A DNA stretch of 64,000 bases from Anniella stebbinsi (Eukaryota; Chordata; Lepidosauria; Squamata; Anniellidae): assembly GCA_029215795.1 (NCBI GenBank), contig JARDYH010000005.1:10510001-10574000 (forward strand). The letters are read 5' to 3'. Under the pieces are notes generated by a model. It saw nothing but the letters and a program-made list of their open reading frames with translations. It was not told the origin of the DNA and searched no databases. Position 1 is the first letter of the stretch, and every line of letters begins with the position of its first letter. Position numbers and translations under genes: made by a program. This document shows, in pieces, positions 10,556 through 23,170 of this stretch.

Positions 10556-11636
10556 ACTTATTTATTGTGCAAAAAAAGCCTACATTTTACCTCAGGGGTG
10601 CTCCATACAGCTTTAGACACCCTTTTTTTCACCCACTCCTACTTTAGCTAGCTTGACACATGGCTTACAAGCCACTGAGCTCTATCCATGACAGCCACTT
10701 GGCCTCTGTCTCCTGGCCCTTTCCCTCAATCCATTGTGTACAACATCAGTGATAACCCTTCTGGGGACACAGCCTGAGAGACCAAAGGTAGACAAATCAC
10801 TGCAGTAGGTGGCCCAGGAAGGAGTTCTGGGAAGCTATAAGCAGATTTCTTCTGATTAAAAAATAAATAAATTAAATCAGGTTAAAATTAAGCCAGAGTA
10901 ATGGCTTGATTCTAGGGGTTGGCTTTTGTCCTCCCAGCCGTTACAGGCATTTACAAAGCGGAGAAAGGAAGTAACGGTGGGCCTTCATGGCTAGTCACTT
11001 GGGGGAAAGAACCCTTAAGGGATCGTCCCGATTTAGAGCCTGCTGGCAAAGCTAATTTTAAGCAAGCCCGTGTATGCTTTCAAAGCACTTTGTGTACACA
11101 CTCTGCCACTACTCCCTTGGAAGTTAGGTCAACAGACTCAGAGCCACATGACCTTCATCATGCTTGCCAGGGCAAAGATGGCGCCCCCTTCCGGTGGACA
11201 TGGCAAACCCCTGCTTCCCTTTCAACCTTTGAGCTGGAAAGGAGGCAAAGATTGTCCCCAGAGCTGTGCTACATTGCTGAAGAGCTGCACAACCGCAGGG
11301 ACAAGGCCTTGCCCCTACTCTCTCCACTCTAAGCTTGGAACAGGGAGCTATCCTTGACATGGGGCTTTCATGGTGCGATGCAAGGTCAAAGACTACTGAG
11401 GCCTTTCAAAGATCACAGACACAGATCATTTGCATGTGGGATGCGCCAAGGCCAAGAGGGAGGCTTGCCTAAGACCTGGGAAAGAAATCATGGAGGACAT
11501 AAGATTTAAACTGGGTACCTGCTTTAAGAAGACGCAGGATAGATTTGTTTGATGTAACCAAAGTTCTCCCTTGTCCTAGATGCTCATCAGCAAAGCCAGA
11601 CTTCCCCATCCCGGTACCATCCTCCAGACATTCTGT

Positions 11637-11690
11637 TTTATTTATCTATTTCTTACATTTCTATACCGCCCAATAGCTGAAGCTCTCATT
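11637..11690 (-). mobile_element. L2-like 3' tail scrap, antisense
   Basis: TTTATTTATCTATTTCTTAC, then TTCTATACCGCCCAATAGC, is a reversed L2 tail. It abuts a foldback repeat. Confidence 0.55.
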
Positions 11691-11795
11691 TTGGACAACG
11701 TCTCCCAGCATTCCTGCCCGTTAGCCCTGCTGGGTAGGGGTGATGGGAGTTGAGGTCCAAAATATCTGGAGGGCACCAGGTTGAGGAAAGCAGCT
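11690..11795. repeat. Foldback repeat, same family
   Basis: The right arm GGTGATGGGAGTTGAGGTCC with AAAATATCTGGAGGGCACC is clear. The left arm has TTGGACAACGTCTCCCAGCA. Confidence 0.65.
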
Positions 11796-12439
11796 TTAAA
11801 GTCCTGGCCACACGCACCCTTTCCCTGCATGCAATAAGCCAAGCCGCAACTCAGAGCAACCTTGCTGCTCTTTCAACGTTTCTCATTTAGAAAAATCCCA
11901 CTTTGAGCAATGTCACGCTAAAGGCAATTGCTGCCCCATAACCTATCTTTCTCCCCAACCCCACACCCACCCACCCACCCACTCCTGGAGTTGCCGACTG
12001 TGGGACTTGACATAAAGAATGGATCTTGCCTCTACGCAGCGTCAAATGAGCAAGATCAGCCAGGATAAAAGCGGAGGGCTGTTGGGTGTGGAAAGAGAAG
12101 CTTACTTTTCAGAAGAGGGGAGCGGCTAGAGCAGAGATTGGGATGGGACAAGGGTAGGCAGGGGGTGAGATCGGCAAAATATTACATTTTCAGAGGGAGC
12201 CTGTGTTTGGAAAGTGGTGGAAGCTTTCCAATCGTTATTCATCTTTTATAAGCATTCGTCATGACTGAAAATACTGGCATAATAGGCACAGAAGCGACAG
12301 CCCAACATTAGCGATGCTATGTATAGAAAAATGTTATACAAGGCATTCATAAGGAGGTCTCTGTCCTTCCACCAGCAGGCAAAGGCATTTGCATTCAGGC
12401 AGGTCTTTGGCATATAAACTGGTCTGTTGCTGAGGGGGG

Positions 12440-12617
12440 GGTTGTTGTTTCGTAATTCATTGGGTGCTGCTTATTTCTTTTATTATTTTGCTTTTCATAT
12501 ATTTCTTTTGATGTTGTGTTTTAATGAATATTTGGTTTCTGACCTGTATTTTATTGTTAAGCGCTCTGAACACCGTATTTTGGCAGAAAGGGAGGACAGT
12601 AATTACATTAATTAATA
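12440..12617 (+). mobile_element. L2-like 3' UTR
   Basis: T-rich UTR with TTGTTAAGCGCTCTGAACACC and a TTTTGGCAGAAAGGGAGG end, as in other L2 copies here. Confidence 0.55.
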
Positions 12618-12944
12618 GGTTCACAAGCCTGTGGCATGTCATCCCTGTGGCTGCGCTAATGTCCTTTGCATTCCCATTTCTGGGAATTTTGCTTCTCTCC
12701 CTCCCCATGAACGGATTTGCATGTCGTATGCATTCCTCAGTTATGCAACAACTGCTCCACTCCCACCACCTCCTCTCTGCCCTGAGGGCCATGAAAAGCT
12801 ACCTTTCCCCAGATGTTGCAACCAACACGGATCCTTCCAACGGCTTTCAAACAGCAACCTTAAAAAAAAGCCCTCGCTCCTGTTCTACAGTCCTATAACA
12901 AGATGCAGAAGGGGGGCGGGACAGGGTTGTACACGGTTGAGCTA

Positions 12945-13290
12945 AGAACATCAGGAGACTCGTGTTGGATGAGCTCAATGGCCAATCTAGCCCAATGTTT
13001 TTCTGTTTGCGTAGCGGCCAACCAGATGCCCGTGGGAAGTCCGGAAGCAGGATACAAGCGCCCTCACGTTCATGTTTGCGAGCGTTCTGTCTCTGCTACT
13101 GGATCTCATAAAGAATCTCTAGGACTAGTAGGTACTGATGGCCTTAACCTTCCATACATTTGTCTAATCGCCCTTTTTTCAAAGCCATCCAAGTTGACAG
13201 CCATCCCACTACCTTGCGATAGCAAATTCCAGTTCGACTATGTGCTGTATAAAGCAGCTACTCCGTCAATTGACTTTAAGAAACACTTGT
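12945..13290 (-). mobile_element. CR1 3' end fragment, antisense
   Basis: On the plus strand it begins TAAGAACATCAGGAG and has GCGGCCAACCAGATGCC, the reverse complement of the CR1 end. It continues with degraded upstream sequence (TTCCAGTTCGACTATGTGCT). Confidence 0.7.
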
Positions 13291-13796
13291 GTTATTTGCT
13301 TGACATCCACCACAAGGCATTATTACCCCAGCCCTCCAAGTCAGTTCGTAAGAGATACTGGCCCCCAAAGGCCTTTTAGTAGCCTGCCTGTCAATACATA
13401 GGCAAGAATTTTGTGACCCCCAAACAAAACACACACACACACACACATATATCAAAAGACACAGCAGCTTTTGTTAAACTTTCCTGCCTGGTCACCTAGA
13501 TGCAATTTACCCGCCACACACCAATGGCTTTTTATAAGCCTGCATTATTCAAAAAGGGAGCGATCTGCAAGAGTTCTACTATTTCCCAGTGTTTTTAAAG
13601 CACACAGTTCCCGCCAATCAAGACAGCCTCAAGGACCCAGGGGCATCGTTTTCAGGCCAGCCTCTGCTTTGGCACCTTCTGTCCCCTCTTTACACATCCC
13701 TCCCAAGGCATTAAGCAATGCCTCAACAGGGCCAGCATTCAGAAGGTAGTGTATGCAACAGCCTCTAGGCAGACTCTCACTGAACAAACAAATGGG

Positions 13797-13797
<1 letters not shown>

Positions 13798-13830
<33 letters not shown>
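13798..13830 (+). repeat. (CA)n microsatellite
   Basis: About 16 CA units. A shorter CA run lies at 13430-13448. Confidence 0.95.
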
Positions 13831-13833
<3 letters not shown>

Positions 13834-13892
13834 TCAAGAGTCAAATCGTTAGAGAAGGAAGCTACTGCATTTACAAGCGTTCCCGAACAGCC

Positions 13893-14005
13893 TTCCCCAA
13901 TCTGGAGCCCTCAAGATGCGCTGGACTACAGTTCCCATAAGCTCCAGCATTCCGCCTGGGGATTATGGGGGCTGTAGTCCAACAGATCTGAACGGCGCCA
14001 GGACG
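13893..14005. repeat. Foldback repeat, same family
   Basis: GCTGGACTACAGTTCCCATA is mirrored by TATGGGGGCTGTAGTCCAAC. Confidence 0.72.
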
Positions 14006-16130
14006 GGGGAAAGCTGCTCCAGAACGTAGGTCCAGTCATCAACCTTTCATGCAAAAAGAGTCTCCCTCCATGCATTCATGAAGAGGTGGCTTTCCAAGAG
14101 AGAAGCTGCCACAGTGAATATAAAGTTGAGCTTTAAACCATAGCTGACAAGGCCGTGACGTCAGGACCCAGCGGCAAGGCCTACAGCTGCAGTCACAGGG
14201 TTGTTGTGTTGCCTCGGTTCCACATTCCACCCCACAACACAGGCTGAGAACAAGAACGGGCAATGCAGATTGTGCAAAGGGCCCCGAGTCATTGACTTCC
14301 GCCATTCACATGACGCCTACTCCTAGCCCTGGGAAGGAACACCAGGCCCACCCCCTTCCTACCACAGCTCTGGCAGAAGCCAGCACCAACCACAGGGGGA
14401 AAAAACTAGCGTGACATCAGGAAGAGGGCTCCAGCCCAAGGAAGGACCCTCAACCCATCAGCCACCCCCATCCTACATGGTCTGGATTGTGGAGGAGTAT
14501 ACTACAGGAGGAGAGACGAGAGTAAAGCAAAGGAGGCTCCTGCGGAGGAGATTGCTCCAAGGGACCCCAGTCACACAATTCATGGGAAGCCACTGTATGC
14601 CAGTGATCCTGCGACTCTCCTATCTGCACAGGAGGGAGAAGAGAGCAAGGGGGTGGACTCTCCTTTCTAACCTGGAATGCTGCATTCCAACCCTGCAATG
14701 CGAGACCCACCCAGTAAGTCTCACGGGAAAGCGTCTTCTCCTTGGGCGTGGGTGTCGAAAGCCCATTCCACCACCTTCTCATCTCTAGCTCTACCCATCT
14801 GCCATGTCCCGGGGAAAGGGGAGGGGAGAGATGCCCGGCAGGGAGCAGCTCTTCGAGAACCCCTATAAGGAACCGAGGCGCGATCAGAAGCAATAATTAC
14901 CACCTGTGGCCAATCCTTTTATATATTTTTTTTAATCTGGGCATCGTGTTTATGGCTACGGTCTGGAGAGATATCAGAGCTTTATGTTCCATCACCTCCG
15001 CCATTCAGAGGGTCAAGGCTAATAGGCTCTCTTAATAAACGCCACTCCAGAAAAATTCTTGCTGTGTTTGAGACCCTGCCCTTGGCTGCCCCCTTGAGGC
15101 TGATCCACGCAGGGTTATACAACAGACAGGCCGCTTAAAGGCAATTCTGAGTACAGACAAGCCTGGAGACTTTCCACTGCCACCGTAAACAACACCCCTT
15201 CCTCTGTAAATGGGAACTGTGTTGTTTCGCAAGCTTCATTCTATTGGGTTTTTAAAGAAAACGTTAGGAAATTCCATGCTCAAGCATTTATTTATTTATT
15301 TATTTAGGCTACAGAAAGGGGGTTGGTACCCTTGAGAAAAACTGGAGGCTGAAATAGAATGGAATAGAATAAACTAAAATACAAATACAAGGCATTAAGC
15401 AGAAACTGAAGGCAGAAGCACATAAATAAAATAAAAAATAAAAGGCATGAGGAGCAACTGGAAATGGTGCTCAGACCTCGGGGGTCAAAGCCTTAACCTA
15501 ACATGTAGGCAAGCAGGGCCTTCTGTTTTGCCCATCATGAGCTGGAGACTTGCTCTTTCCCAATAAAGAGAAAGAAACCTGGAACGCCAGGATTCTGTGG
15601 AAACCGCTGGATTCTCCATTAGAGGCTGCAGCTGCAGCGGATTCCCAGAAAAGCCAACACACTCGGGAAGGCAATGAGATTTATTGGCAGAGCGGGTGCG
15701 TTTCACAGATGGACTGTCCACGTGGAAAAAGAATGGGGTGTCCCATTCCGAATTCAGAGAACTTCACTGTAACCCTGTGCGGTGTGGGCCCTCTAGAGGG
15801 ATGTCTCAAATTCAACCCCTTTTTGACCCTGATGGGACTATGGAGGCGGAGGGGGGGGGAGAGAGATTCTGGGGAGACAGCGAGGAGAGAAAAGGAGTCA
15901 GAGATTGGAAAGGAAGGTTTGGAAGGAACGGTGAAGAGATGAGAGTCAGGAAAGAAAGGTCAGGAGGAAAGTTCAGGAAAGAGAGGTGCAGCATTATGCC
16001 TTTCAGCCAATCACCAGTTTGCATCAGCAACTTGGGAGGGCATCTGCCCAGAAATAACAATAATAACAACAACAACATGACTGGACAAAGCCCGTCATGA
16101 CAGTCTACCAGAACCGGCATAAGCATGAAA
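14006..16130. other. BCAP31 intron 5, unassigned
   Basis: Mostly unassigned. A (TTTA)n at 15286-15305 with following A-rich sequence looks like a reversed LINE tail. Nothing coding is supported. Confidence 0.5.
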
Positions 16131-16135
16131 AAAGA

Positions 16136-16137
16136 TT

Positions 16138-16171
<34 letters not shown>
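16136..16171 (+). repeat. (AAT)n microsatellite
   Basis: ATTAATAATAATAATAATAA and onward, about 12 units. Confidence 0.9.
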
Positions 16172-16739
16172 TCAACTGCTAGTAATTCAAGCTACATCTA
16201 TAAGCCTGTCTTAAGAAGTCACCTACCTTTGCATTTACCGTTAAAATCTTTTTCCTTTCCATTTTATTGGTTTAGACCTACTTTAAAATCATTTGAGGCA
16301 CAATCATATGCATGTTTAGGCAGGAAAACACCCTATAAAAATCGCTGTCTGGGGCATGCTGGGAGCTGTAGGCCGTTTTTTGTGTCTCAACTTGCTTCGG
16401 ATTGTATTCTTATTCATATGATTCCTCCGCAAGCCCTGCCCGCCCCCTTTTCCCGTCTTTGTTAAATAAATCGCAATTCTGGTTTTGTAAGTTGGTCCCC
16501 GGTTTTTCCGCACCCCCTCACCCACTTTCAGAGAACAAGGATCCTAACAGGCTGGAGGTAACACAAGCTGGTTTGGGGTCAGTGCCTTTCTCCCTCCCCC
16601 ACTACTGTCTGACCCCAAGTCCCGGGGTTTCTACCACCCTACAGGGTTGCTGGTAGAAAAAGTGGGGTTACATCAGCTTTCATTTTAAGACATTTCAAAG
16701 CTTTGTGGCTGCAGAGACTGCCTGAACATTTACAACCCT

Positions 16740-17265
16740 AGGGTTAGAGAACCATTCAAAGGTACCAGGTGGTGACACCCAAATCGCACAAGGTACTGGT
16801 TCCCCTCTATTCGGCACTGGTTAGGCCCCATCTTGAGTATTGCATCCAGTTCTGGGCACCACACTTCAAGAAGGATGCAGTCAAGCTGGAGCGTGTTCAG
16901 AGGAGGGCAACGAGGATGATTAGGGGTCTGGAAACAAAGCCCTATGAGGAGAGACTGATAGAACTGGGCATGTTTAGCCTGGAGAATTGAAGATTGAGAG
17001 GAGACATGACAGCACACTTCAAATACTTGAAAGGTTGTCCCACAGAGGAGGGCCAGGATCTCGATCAACCCAGAATGCAGGACATGGAATAATGGGCTCA
17101 GTTACAGGAAGCCAGATTCCGGCTGGACATCAGGAAAAACTTCCTGACTGTTAGAGCAGTAAGACAATGGAACCAATGACCTAGGGAGGTGGTGGGCTCT
17201 CCCACACTAGAGGCCTTCAAGAGGCAGCTGGACAACCATCTGCCAGGGATGCTTTAAGGTAGATG
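16740..17265 (+). mobile_element. CR1 LINE 3' part, left half
   Basis: The translation contains [20 protein letters not shown], then [20 protein letters not shown] and ELGMFSLEN, the classic C-terminal end of CR1 ORF2. A stop after LEN is followed by degraded codons and the CR1 3' UTR words GACATCAGGAAAAACTTCC and CTGGACAACCATCTG. It breaks at GCTTTAAGGTAGAT, where the antisense L2 begins. The rest of the CR1 is at 19429-19497. Confidence 0.9.
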
Positions 17266-17309
<44 letters not shown>

Positions 17310-19428
17310 TTGTAGCCCGCCTCTCCCTCCGGATCGAGGCGGGGAACAACAACAATATAAAACATAAAAATCACAACAGTTAAAAAATTTTAAAAACAAG
17401 AGAAAAAATACAACATTAAAAACATCTTAAAATTCATCTGGATAGGCCTGTCGGAAGAGGACAGTCTTCATGACTCTCTTAAATTCATGAAGACTGTCAA
17501 TTTGTCTAACCTCCTCCGACAGACCATTCCATAGTCTGGGAGCGATGGAAGAGAAGGTCCTCTGGGTAACACCCGCCAGCCTAATTCTGGCTGGCTTGAG
17601 TAAGTTCTTCCCAGAGGACCTAAGTGTGCGGGGCGGATTGTACGGGAGAAGGCGATCCCGTAGGTACCCTGAACCCAAACCATGTAGGGCTTTAAAGGTA
17701 ATAACCAACACTTTATACTTCGCCCGGAAACTGATTGGCAGCCAGTGAAGCGATTTTAAAACTGGTGTAATGTAATCACCCCTAGGTGTACCGGTGACCA
17801 ACCTGGCTGCCATATTTTGAACAAGTTGAAGTTTCCGGACTAGGCACAAAGATAGCCCTATGTACAGTGCATTGCAGAAGTCGAGCCTCGAAGTTACCAG
17901 TGCGTGCACTACCGTCTTTAGGTCTTCCAACTCTAGGAAGGGGCGCAGCTGGCGTATCAGCCGAAGCTGATAGTAGGCACTCCTGGCCGTCGCATCAATC
18001 TGAGCTGTCATCTGGAGCGACGGATCCAGGAGTACCCTCAAGCTGCGAACACAGTCTTTCAGGGGGGGTGTAACCCCATCCAGAACTGGTTGACACACCT
18101 CCAGACCCAGGTTGGGGCCTTTGACAGCAAGCACCTCCGTCTTGTCTGGATTCAGCTTCAGTTTGTTTTTCCTCATCCAGCCCATTACCGCCTCCAAGCA
18201 TTCATTCAGAGGAGACACACTATCCTTAGCTGACGATGTTGTCGAAGGCATAGAGAAATATATTTGGGTGTCATCAGCGTATTGATAGCACCCTGCCCCA
18301 TGCCTCCGGATGATCTCTCCCAGCGGTTTCATGTAAATGTTAAACAGCATTGGGGAAAGGATGGCACCTTGTGGTACACCACATAGCAGCTCCTTTTTTG
18401 AAGAGCAGCTATCCCCAAGCATCACCATCTGGAGCCTGCCCGAGAGATAGGATCGGAACCACTGAAGCACAGTGCCCCCGATTCCCAATTCCCCCAGGCG
18501 CTCCAGAAGGATACCATGGTCGATGGTATCGAAAGCCGCTGAGAGGTCCAAGAGTACCAGCAGGGACACACTCCCCCTGTCGATACTAAGGCGTAGATCA
18601 TCCACTAAGGCGACCAAAGCGGTCTCAACTCCGTATCCTGCTCTGAAGCCGGTTTGAAATGGGTCTAGAAAATCAGTGTCATCCAAGACTGCCTGGAGTT
18701 GAAAAGCAACTGCTCTCTCGATCACTTTGCCCAAAAATGGAAGATTTGATACTGGCCTGTAGTTATTAAGGTCCAGGGGATCCAGGGAAGGCTTTTTTAG
18801 AAGCGGCCTTACCACCGCCTCTTTTAAACATGATGGGAAGCTCCCCTCCCTGAGAGATGCATTAATGATATGCTGTAGATGTGATCTATCTGCATCTCCT
18901 CCCTGGACGACCAGCCAGGAAGGACAGGGATCGAGAGGGCAAGTCGTCTTCCTCACACATCCAAGTACCTTGTCCACGTCCTCGGTACTCACTAACTGAA
19001 ACTGATCAAGTGTAATCCTACTCGCGGAGTCACTGGACACTCCACTGTCAACCTCTGCTATAACAATGGCATCTAAGTCGGCTCTTATCCGAGAGATTTT
19101 ATCTGAGAAATGATCGTTAAAGGCATCACAGCGAACTGCCGAAGGCTCTAGAATCGGATTCAGGGGAGAAGGAGCCTGAGTTAGACCCCTCACCACCCTG
19201 AACAGTTCTGCTGGATGTGAATTCGCAGACGCAATGCATGCAGAGAAGAAAGCTTTCTTCGCTGCACGTATTGCCACTCTATAGAAACGAAGATGTTCTC
19301 TATGTCGTGTCTTGTCAGATATAAGTCGAGTTTTCCGCCATTGGCGCTCCAGTTGTCGTCCTTCCCGCTTCAACTCCCTGAGGTCTTCTGTATGCCAGGG
19401 CGCCCTATTAGAAGCGGGCCGGAGAGGA
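17266..19428 (-). mobile_element. L2-type LINE with long open RT frame, inserted in a CR1
   Basis: An uninterrupted minus-strand frame (17427-19547, 706 codons) encodes an L2-clade reverse transcriptase: LNNYRPVSNLPFLGKVIER, LDLSAAFDTIDH, GVPQGAILSPMLFNIYMKPL, catalytic CQYADD-type QYADDTQIY, and LKLNPDKTEVL. The C-terminal half has LHWLPISFRAKYKVL. The 3' end is an (AAT)n tail at 17266-17310. True L2 sequence begins near 19428. The first 40 or so codons of the frame are antisense CR1 and flanking DNA. The endonuclease is missing through 5' truncation. The absence of stops suggests a recent insertion. It lies in BCAP31 intron 5, in the same orientation as the gene. Confidence 0.9.
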
Positions 19429-19497
19429 CTGAGCAAGGGGTTGGACTCCATGGCCTTATAGGCCCCTTCCAACTTCACTATTCTATGATTCCATGAT
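19429..19497 (+). mobile_element. CR1 LINE 3' tail, right half
   Basis: TGAGCAAGGGGTTGGACTCC, then GGCCTTATAGGCCCCTTCC and the terminal TTCTATGATTCCATGAT, is the normal continuation of the CR1 3' UTR interrupted at 17265. Only about eight bases of the uninterrupted CR1 sequence (compare 20212-20240) are missing at the junction. Confidence 0.88.
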
Positions 19498-20190
19498 CTA
19501 TCAACAAGTCTTCTAGTGGTCAAGGCTGTCAAAGCTCTTTGGGGCATTACTTCTTCCTCAGAGGAAGATCAGGTGTGAGCAGGCCTCAGGCTTCCATATC
19601 CCTTTAGCGGAATAAATATGCAAAATAACCCAGTGCAAGTAGATTAATAGTTTGGCCGTACTTGACTCCTTGATGCAGGATGTGGGTAACTTCAATGCAC
19701 ATTTTTCATGTTCCTTGAGTGCAGGCGACACTGCTTTGTCAGGAGGACCTTCTGTTGCTGTCGACACGTTCAAGATTACAAGCCGCACAATGCTGTGAGA
19801 CCCAGAAGCTTGCAAAATCACAGAGCAATGGCTGCTGATCTCAATAAAGGTTCTGCAATTATTTGTTCTGCGTAGAAACGTGCTAGGCCCCACTGCACAT
19901 TCTTTATGTCAAAGAATCACTAAAGTTCTTCAGCAGATGAGCTGATTGCCAAGAAGGAACTAGTACCATACTTGGCAAAGTGGCTAACAGGTAAGGAGCA
20001 CCACACATGTTTTGACCACTAGTTTACTTGCCCTTTTTTTTAAAAAAAAAAAAAAGGGGGGGTGGCAAAAAGGAATTTAAAGGCCATTGAAATGCAAAAT
20101 GGTTGAAGAATCAAGTTGAAATTAACTGAAGATCTCTAGCCTGGTATTACCCTAAGTGGGATAAAAGCTTAAGAAATAATGATCTGAAGG
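19498..20190. other. Unassigned stretch right of the CR1/L2 nest
   Basis: It contains a minus-strand frame of 111 codons (19558-19893) without recognisable similarity. The sequence looks like part of an unclassified repeat. Confidence 0.4.
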
Positions 20191-20194
20191 TGTT

Positions 20195-20291
20195 AGACTT
20201 CAGGGGTGCTTTAAGGTGGATTCCTGCATTGAGCAGATGGCTGGACTCAATGGCCTTATAGGCCCCTTCCAACTCTACTATTCTATGATTC
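20195..20291 (+). mobile_element. CR1 3' tail fragment
   Basis: It reads GCTTTAAGGTGGATTCCTGC, ATTGAGCAGATGGCTGGACT and GGCCCCTTCC, and ends TTCTATGATT. This uninterrupted copy shows what the CR1 split at 17265/19429 looked like before the L2 arrived. Confidence 0.85.
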
Positions 20292-20489
20292 AGTACCTGT
20301 TTCTCTGTAGCAACAGCTTCTACTGGCCACACATTTTTGCTCCACGCACACCTGTGACCCGCCCAGCAATAGCCGGGCACCGACCTAATTGTTCTGCCTG
20401 CCCACCCCTGCCTTCAGGGCCAGGTCATCCACTGGGAAGGAAGAGCAGGCTCTGCAAGCTCAATCCAAGCAGGAAAGCAGCATGTAATT

Positions 20490-20585
20490 AGGGGTGGGGA
20501 ACGTGTAGCTCGCCAGATGTTGTTGGTCCACAACTCCTTTGGGAGTTCTGCAGTCCAACAACGTCTGGAAGGCCACACAGCCCCT
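20490..20585. repeat. Foldback repeat, same family
   Basis: GGTGGGGAACGTGTAGCTCG, TGTTGTTGGTCCACAACTCC and GGGAGTTCTGCAGTCCAACA. The short centre suggests a deletion derivative. Confidence 0.62.
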
Positions 20586-21084
20586 AATCTTGATGCAGAG
20601 GTAGAGCAGAAGAGGAGATATTCCATCTACTGCCCGCTCCAGGTACTGTCCCTCCAGGTAGTTTTTGATACACAAACACCTGGGAGAACAGGTGAAGCTA
20701 TGCTTACACTGGGCCCTGCCAGGAGGAACAGAACTCAGCTCTGCAGCCATCCATCTGCGGGATTGCCACAATAACAAACACGCTATTGGGACAGAGGATC
20801 GGTTTGCATTTCGAGCCCTTCACACTGCAAATTACGTTTTTTTAAATAACTCAGGAGCAACCGGCGAGGAGCCTTAAAGATTTCCAACTGTCAGGAGGTA
20901 GGGCTGCAGAGCCCTGTGTGGCGCCTTATTCCTCCCCAACCCTGTTCCCTCCCGACTGGATCATTCCAGCGGTACTTCGGAAACAAAGAGTGCGTCAAAT
21001 GAGTTGTCCTCAGAAGTAGCGGTCCTGAGACAAGGCCAGAGCACACACCTAGGGCAGAAACGGGAGGGAGGGAGGGACCCAAAC

Positions 21085-21215
21085 TCAGCAACAGGTACGA
21101 GCTTTGCATGCTGAAGGTCCAAAGTTCAGTGCTGGGTATCTCCAAGTTAGAAGGATCCCAGAGAGGCAGGTGATGGGGAAAGGCCTCTACAGGAGACCAG
21201 CTGCCAGTCAAAGCA
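21085..21215 (+). mobile_element. Degraded tRNA-SINE-like fragment
   Basis: GAGCTTTGCATGCTGAAGGT, a box-B-like AAAGTTCAGTGCTGG and GACCAGCTGCCAGTCAAAGC resemble the same SINE with losses. Confidence 0.5.
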
Positions 21216-21227
21216 GACAAAAATGGG

Positions 21228-21545
21228 TTAGGCCAGGGGTGTTGAACCTCTTTCGGCCAGAGGGCCACATTCCATTTCGAAGAAGCTCTCAGGGACCACA
21301 TTGGTGGAGCCAAAGGCAAAAGGGGTGGGGCCAAAATACCAATACTGCCAACCTATTTTAGCTTAGAGCTCTTCACCAGGAACAAAGCGGACACATTTCA
21401 GCTTTTTAGTATGGGGGTAATACCTGTGAAAACGCCAGGAACCCACCAAACAATCAGTGGCCAGGAAAGTAGGTGTGGCCACCTGGAGAACTTCAGGAGG
21501 GCCAGATTTGGCCCACAGGCCTGAAGTTGAACACCCCTGGCCTAA
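21228..21545. mobile_element. 318-bp hAT-like inverted-repeat element
   Basis: TTAGGCCAGGGGTGTTGAACC at the left pairs with GTTGAACACCCCTGGCCTAA at the right. The inner words GGCCAGAGGGCCACATT and GAGGGCCAGATTTGGCCC resemble the CAGGGG...GGCC ends of known hAT elements. Confidence 0.7.
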
Positions 21546-22199
21546 ATGGACACAGTCGAGCTGGCTAGAAGGGAGCTTCCTACGGCACGTGGGCAAGCCG
21601 TGCGGATTTTAGCTCAGAAAACAGATGCTTTAGCCATCGAACATCTGGGGCAACACCGCCTTGAGCCCTCTTGGAGTATCCCCCATATTTAAGTGCCACA
21701 AAGTCTCTCGCTAACACCAGGCTAACAGGAGGAAGGGTTAGAACGCCAGTTGTTCTGCATGTTTGACATTTGCTAGAACAGCACTCTAGGAGGGTCAGAT
21801 CACCCACAGAGTATTCCTGGAAGAAAACAAGGCCTCGATGGGTGATTAACCCATTGCTAAGGTTACGGCTGTAAAAGGGGACCCGGCATATAGAGTGACA
21901 GAAAAGCCCGTAGCCTTATAAGATTACAACACAAACCAATAAGCACACCCATAATAAATCAGGTGCCTGAAGTCTTGGTACAGGATGGAAAGAACTGTGC
22001 CAATTACTGCCCACAAGGGACTTTGTATCTGCATTTCCTCAACAGCAGCGGACCTCCCGCCCAGTGTGTCGCAAGCCACTTTTGAAATGGGGGAGCCTCA
22101 AAAGTAGCTCGTAGGACAGCAGAGATCTGCTGCCAGCAGAGATTTGCCAATCGAAGTAAAAAAAGGCCACCGAGAGGGGCGTGCAGGCAAGCCCTCAGG

Positions 22200-22655
22200 C
22201 TCACCTCGAGCAGCTCTCTGGATTCCTACCTTTAGATCCAAATCCACAAAACTGCACATTCATGGACCATCTGGAGGTTCGTAGCACAGGCACAAGAATT
22301 TGGTGCTGAAACTGGTATGTGCCGTTTTTAAAAAGCTCCTTAAAAGACTGGTTTGCCCGACACTGGAAAGATAGATTTCCTTTCCTCCACCAGTGGGCCA
22401 AGAATCTCTCCCACCAGCCTCCCCACATTTGAGCAAGCAGTCTATCACAGACAACCACTCCCAGGCAGCTCTGTGGACATCTGGACTGCATACATGGACT
22501 TGGGCGCTTAATTTCTTTTATTTCGGAATGATTCATGATTAAAGGAAGTGGGCATTCTCTTGTTTTCTATTACTATTAACTTAGGAACTCGTCCCCCCTC
22601 TTCTGTTTGTCTTGTTTAACGAACAACTCAATAAAATATAAATAAATTAAAAAGG
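22200..22655. other. Possible retroelement 3' end
   Basis: The region ends AACTCAATAAAATATAAATA, AATTAAAAAGG, a polyadenylation-like tail on plus. The family was not recognised. Confidence 0.3.
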
Positions 22656-23054
22656 CACCTGCTTCTAGTCCTCATGGCATGGATTGTCCAGGTATAAACT
22701 GCTAGCACGGGATCAAATTAGTTTAGCGGGAAAGTTGTTCAGGGCTTCCTCTACTGCATCTTCCTGTACAGTTTATGGTAATTCAGTTCCCTTTTCCCAT
22801 GATGCTCTCACATATTGCCAAGACGCGATGTCCTTTCCTCCCCTCTGGCACCGGATTCCAGCATCCAAAGAAAGTTTGGCAAGGAATCAGGTGAGTACAG
22901 CAGTCAGACTGCATTTACACTCTGAGAGCCAAAATACCTTGCACAACGACCCACAGCTACATTCCCACTTGGCTTGTCTGACGCATTCATTTTGGCGCAA
23001 CTTGAAGTCATTTTTACCTTCATTTTTATCTGTACAAGGAAGGAAAAGAACAGG

Positions 23055-23170
23055 GGTGGGAAAACCTCTGGCCCTCGGGAAGTTATTGACTCCAATTTCC
23101 ATCAGCCCCAGCCAGCATGGCTGATGGTCAGGAATGATTGGAGGTGTAGGCCAACTTCTGGAAGCCTGCA
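23055..23170. repeat. Foldback repeat, same family
   Basis: GTTATTGACTCCAATTTCCA, CCCCAGCCAGCATGGCTGAT and GATTGGAGGTGTAGGCCAAC. Confidence 0.62.

Noticed and set aside
12457..12898. Overlapping open frames of about 110-124 codons on both strands.
   Set aside because: They run over an L2-like 3' UTR and simple T-rich sequence. No domain or splice support.
19501..19547. N-terminus of the 706-codon L2 frame as a real protein start.
   Set aside because: Its first 40 or so codons come from flanking DNA and antisense CR1. Real L2 sequence starts near 19428.
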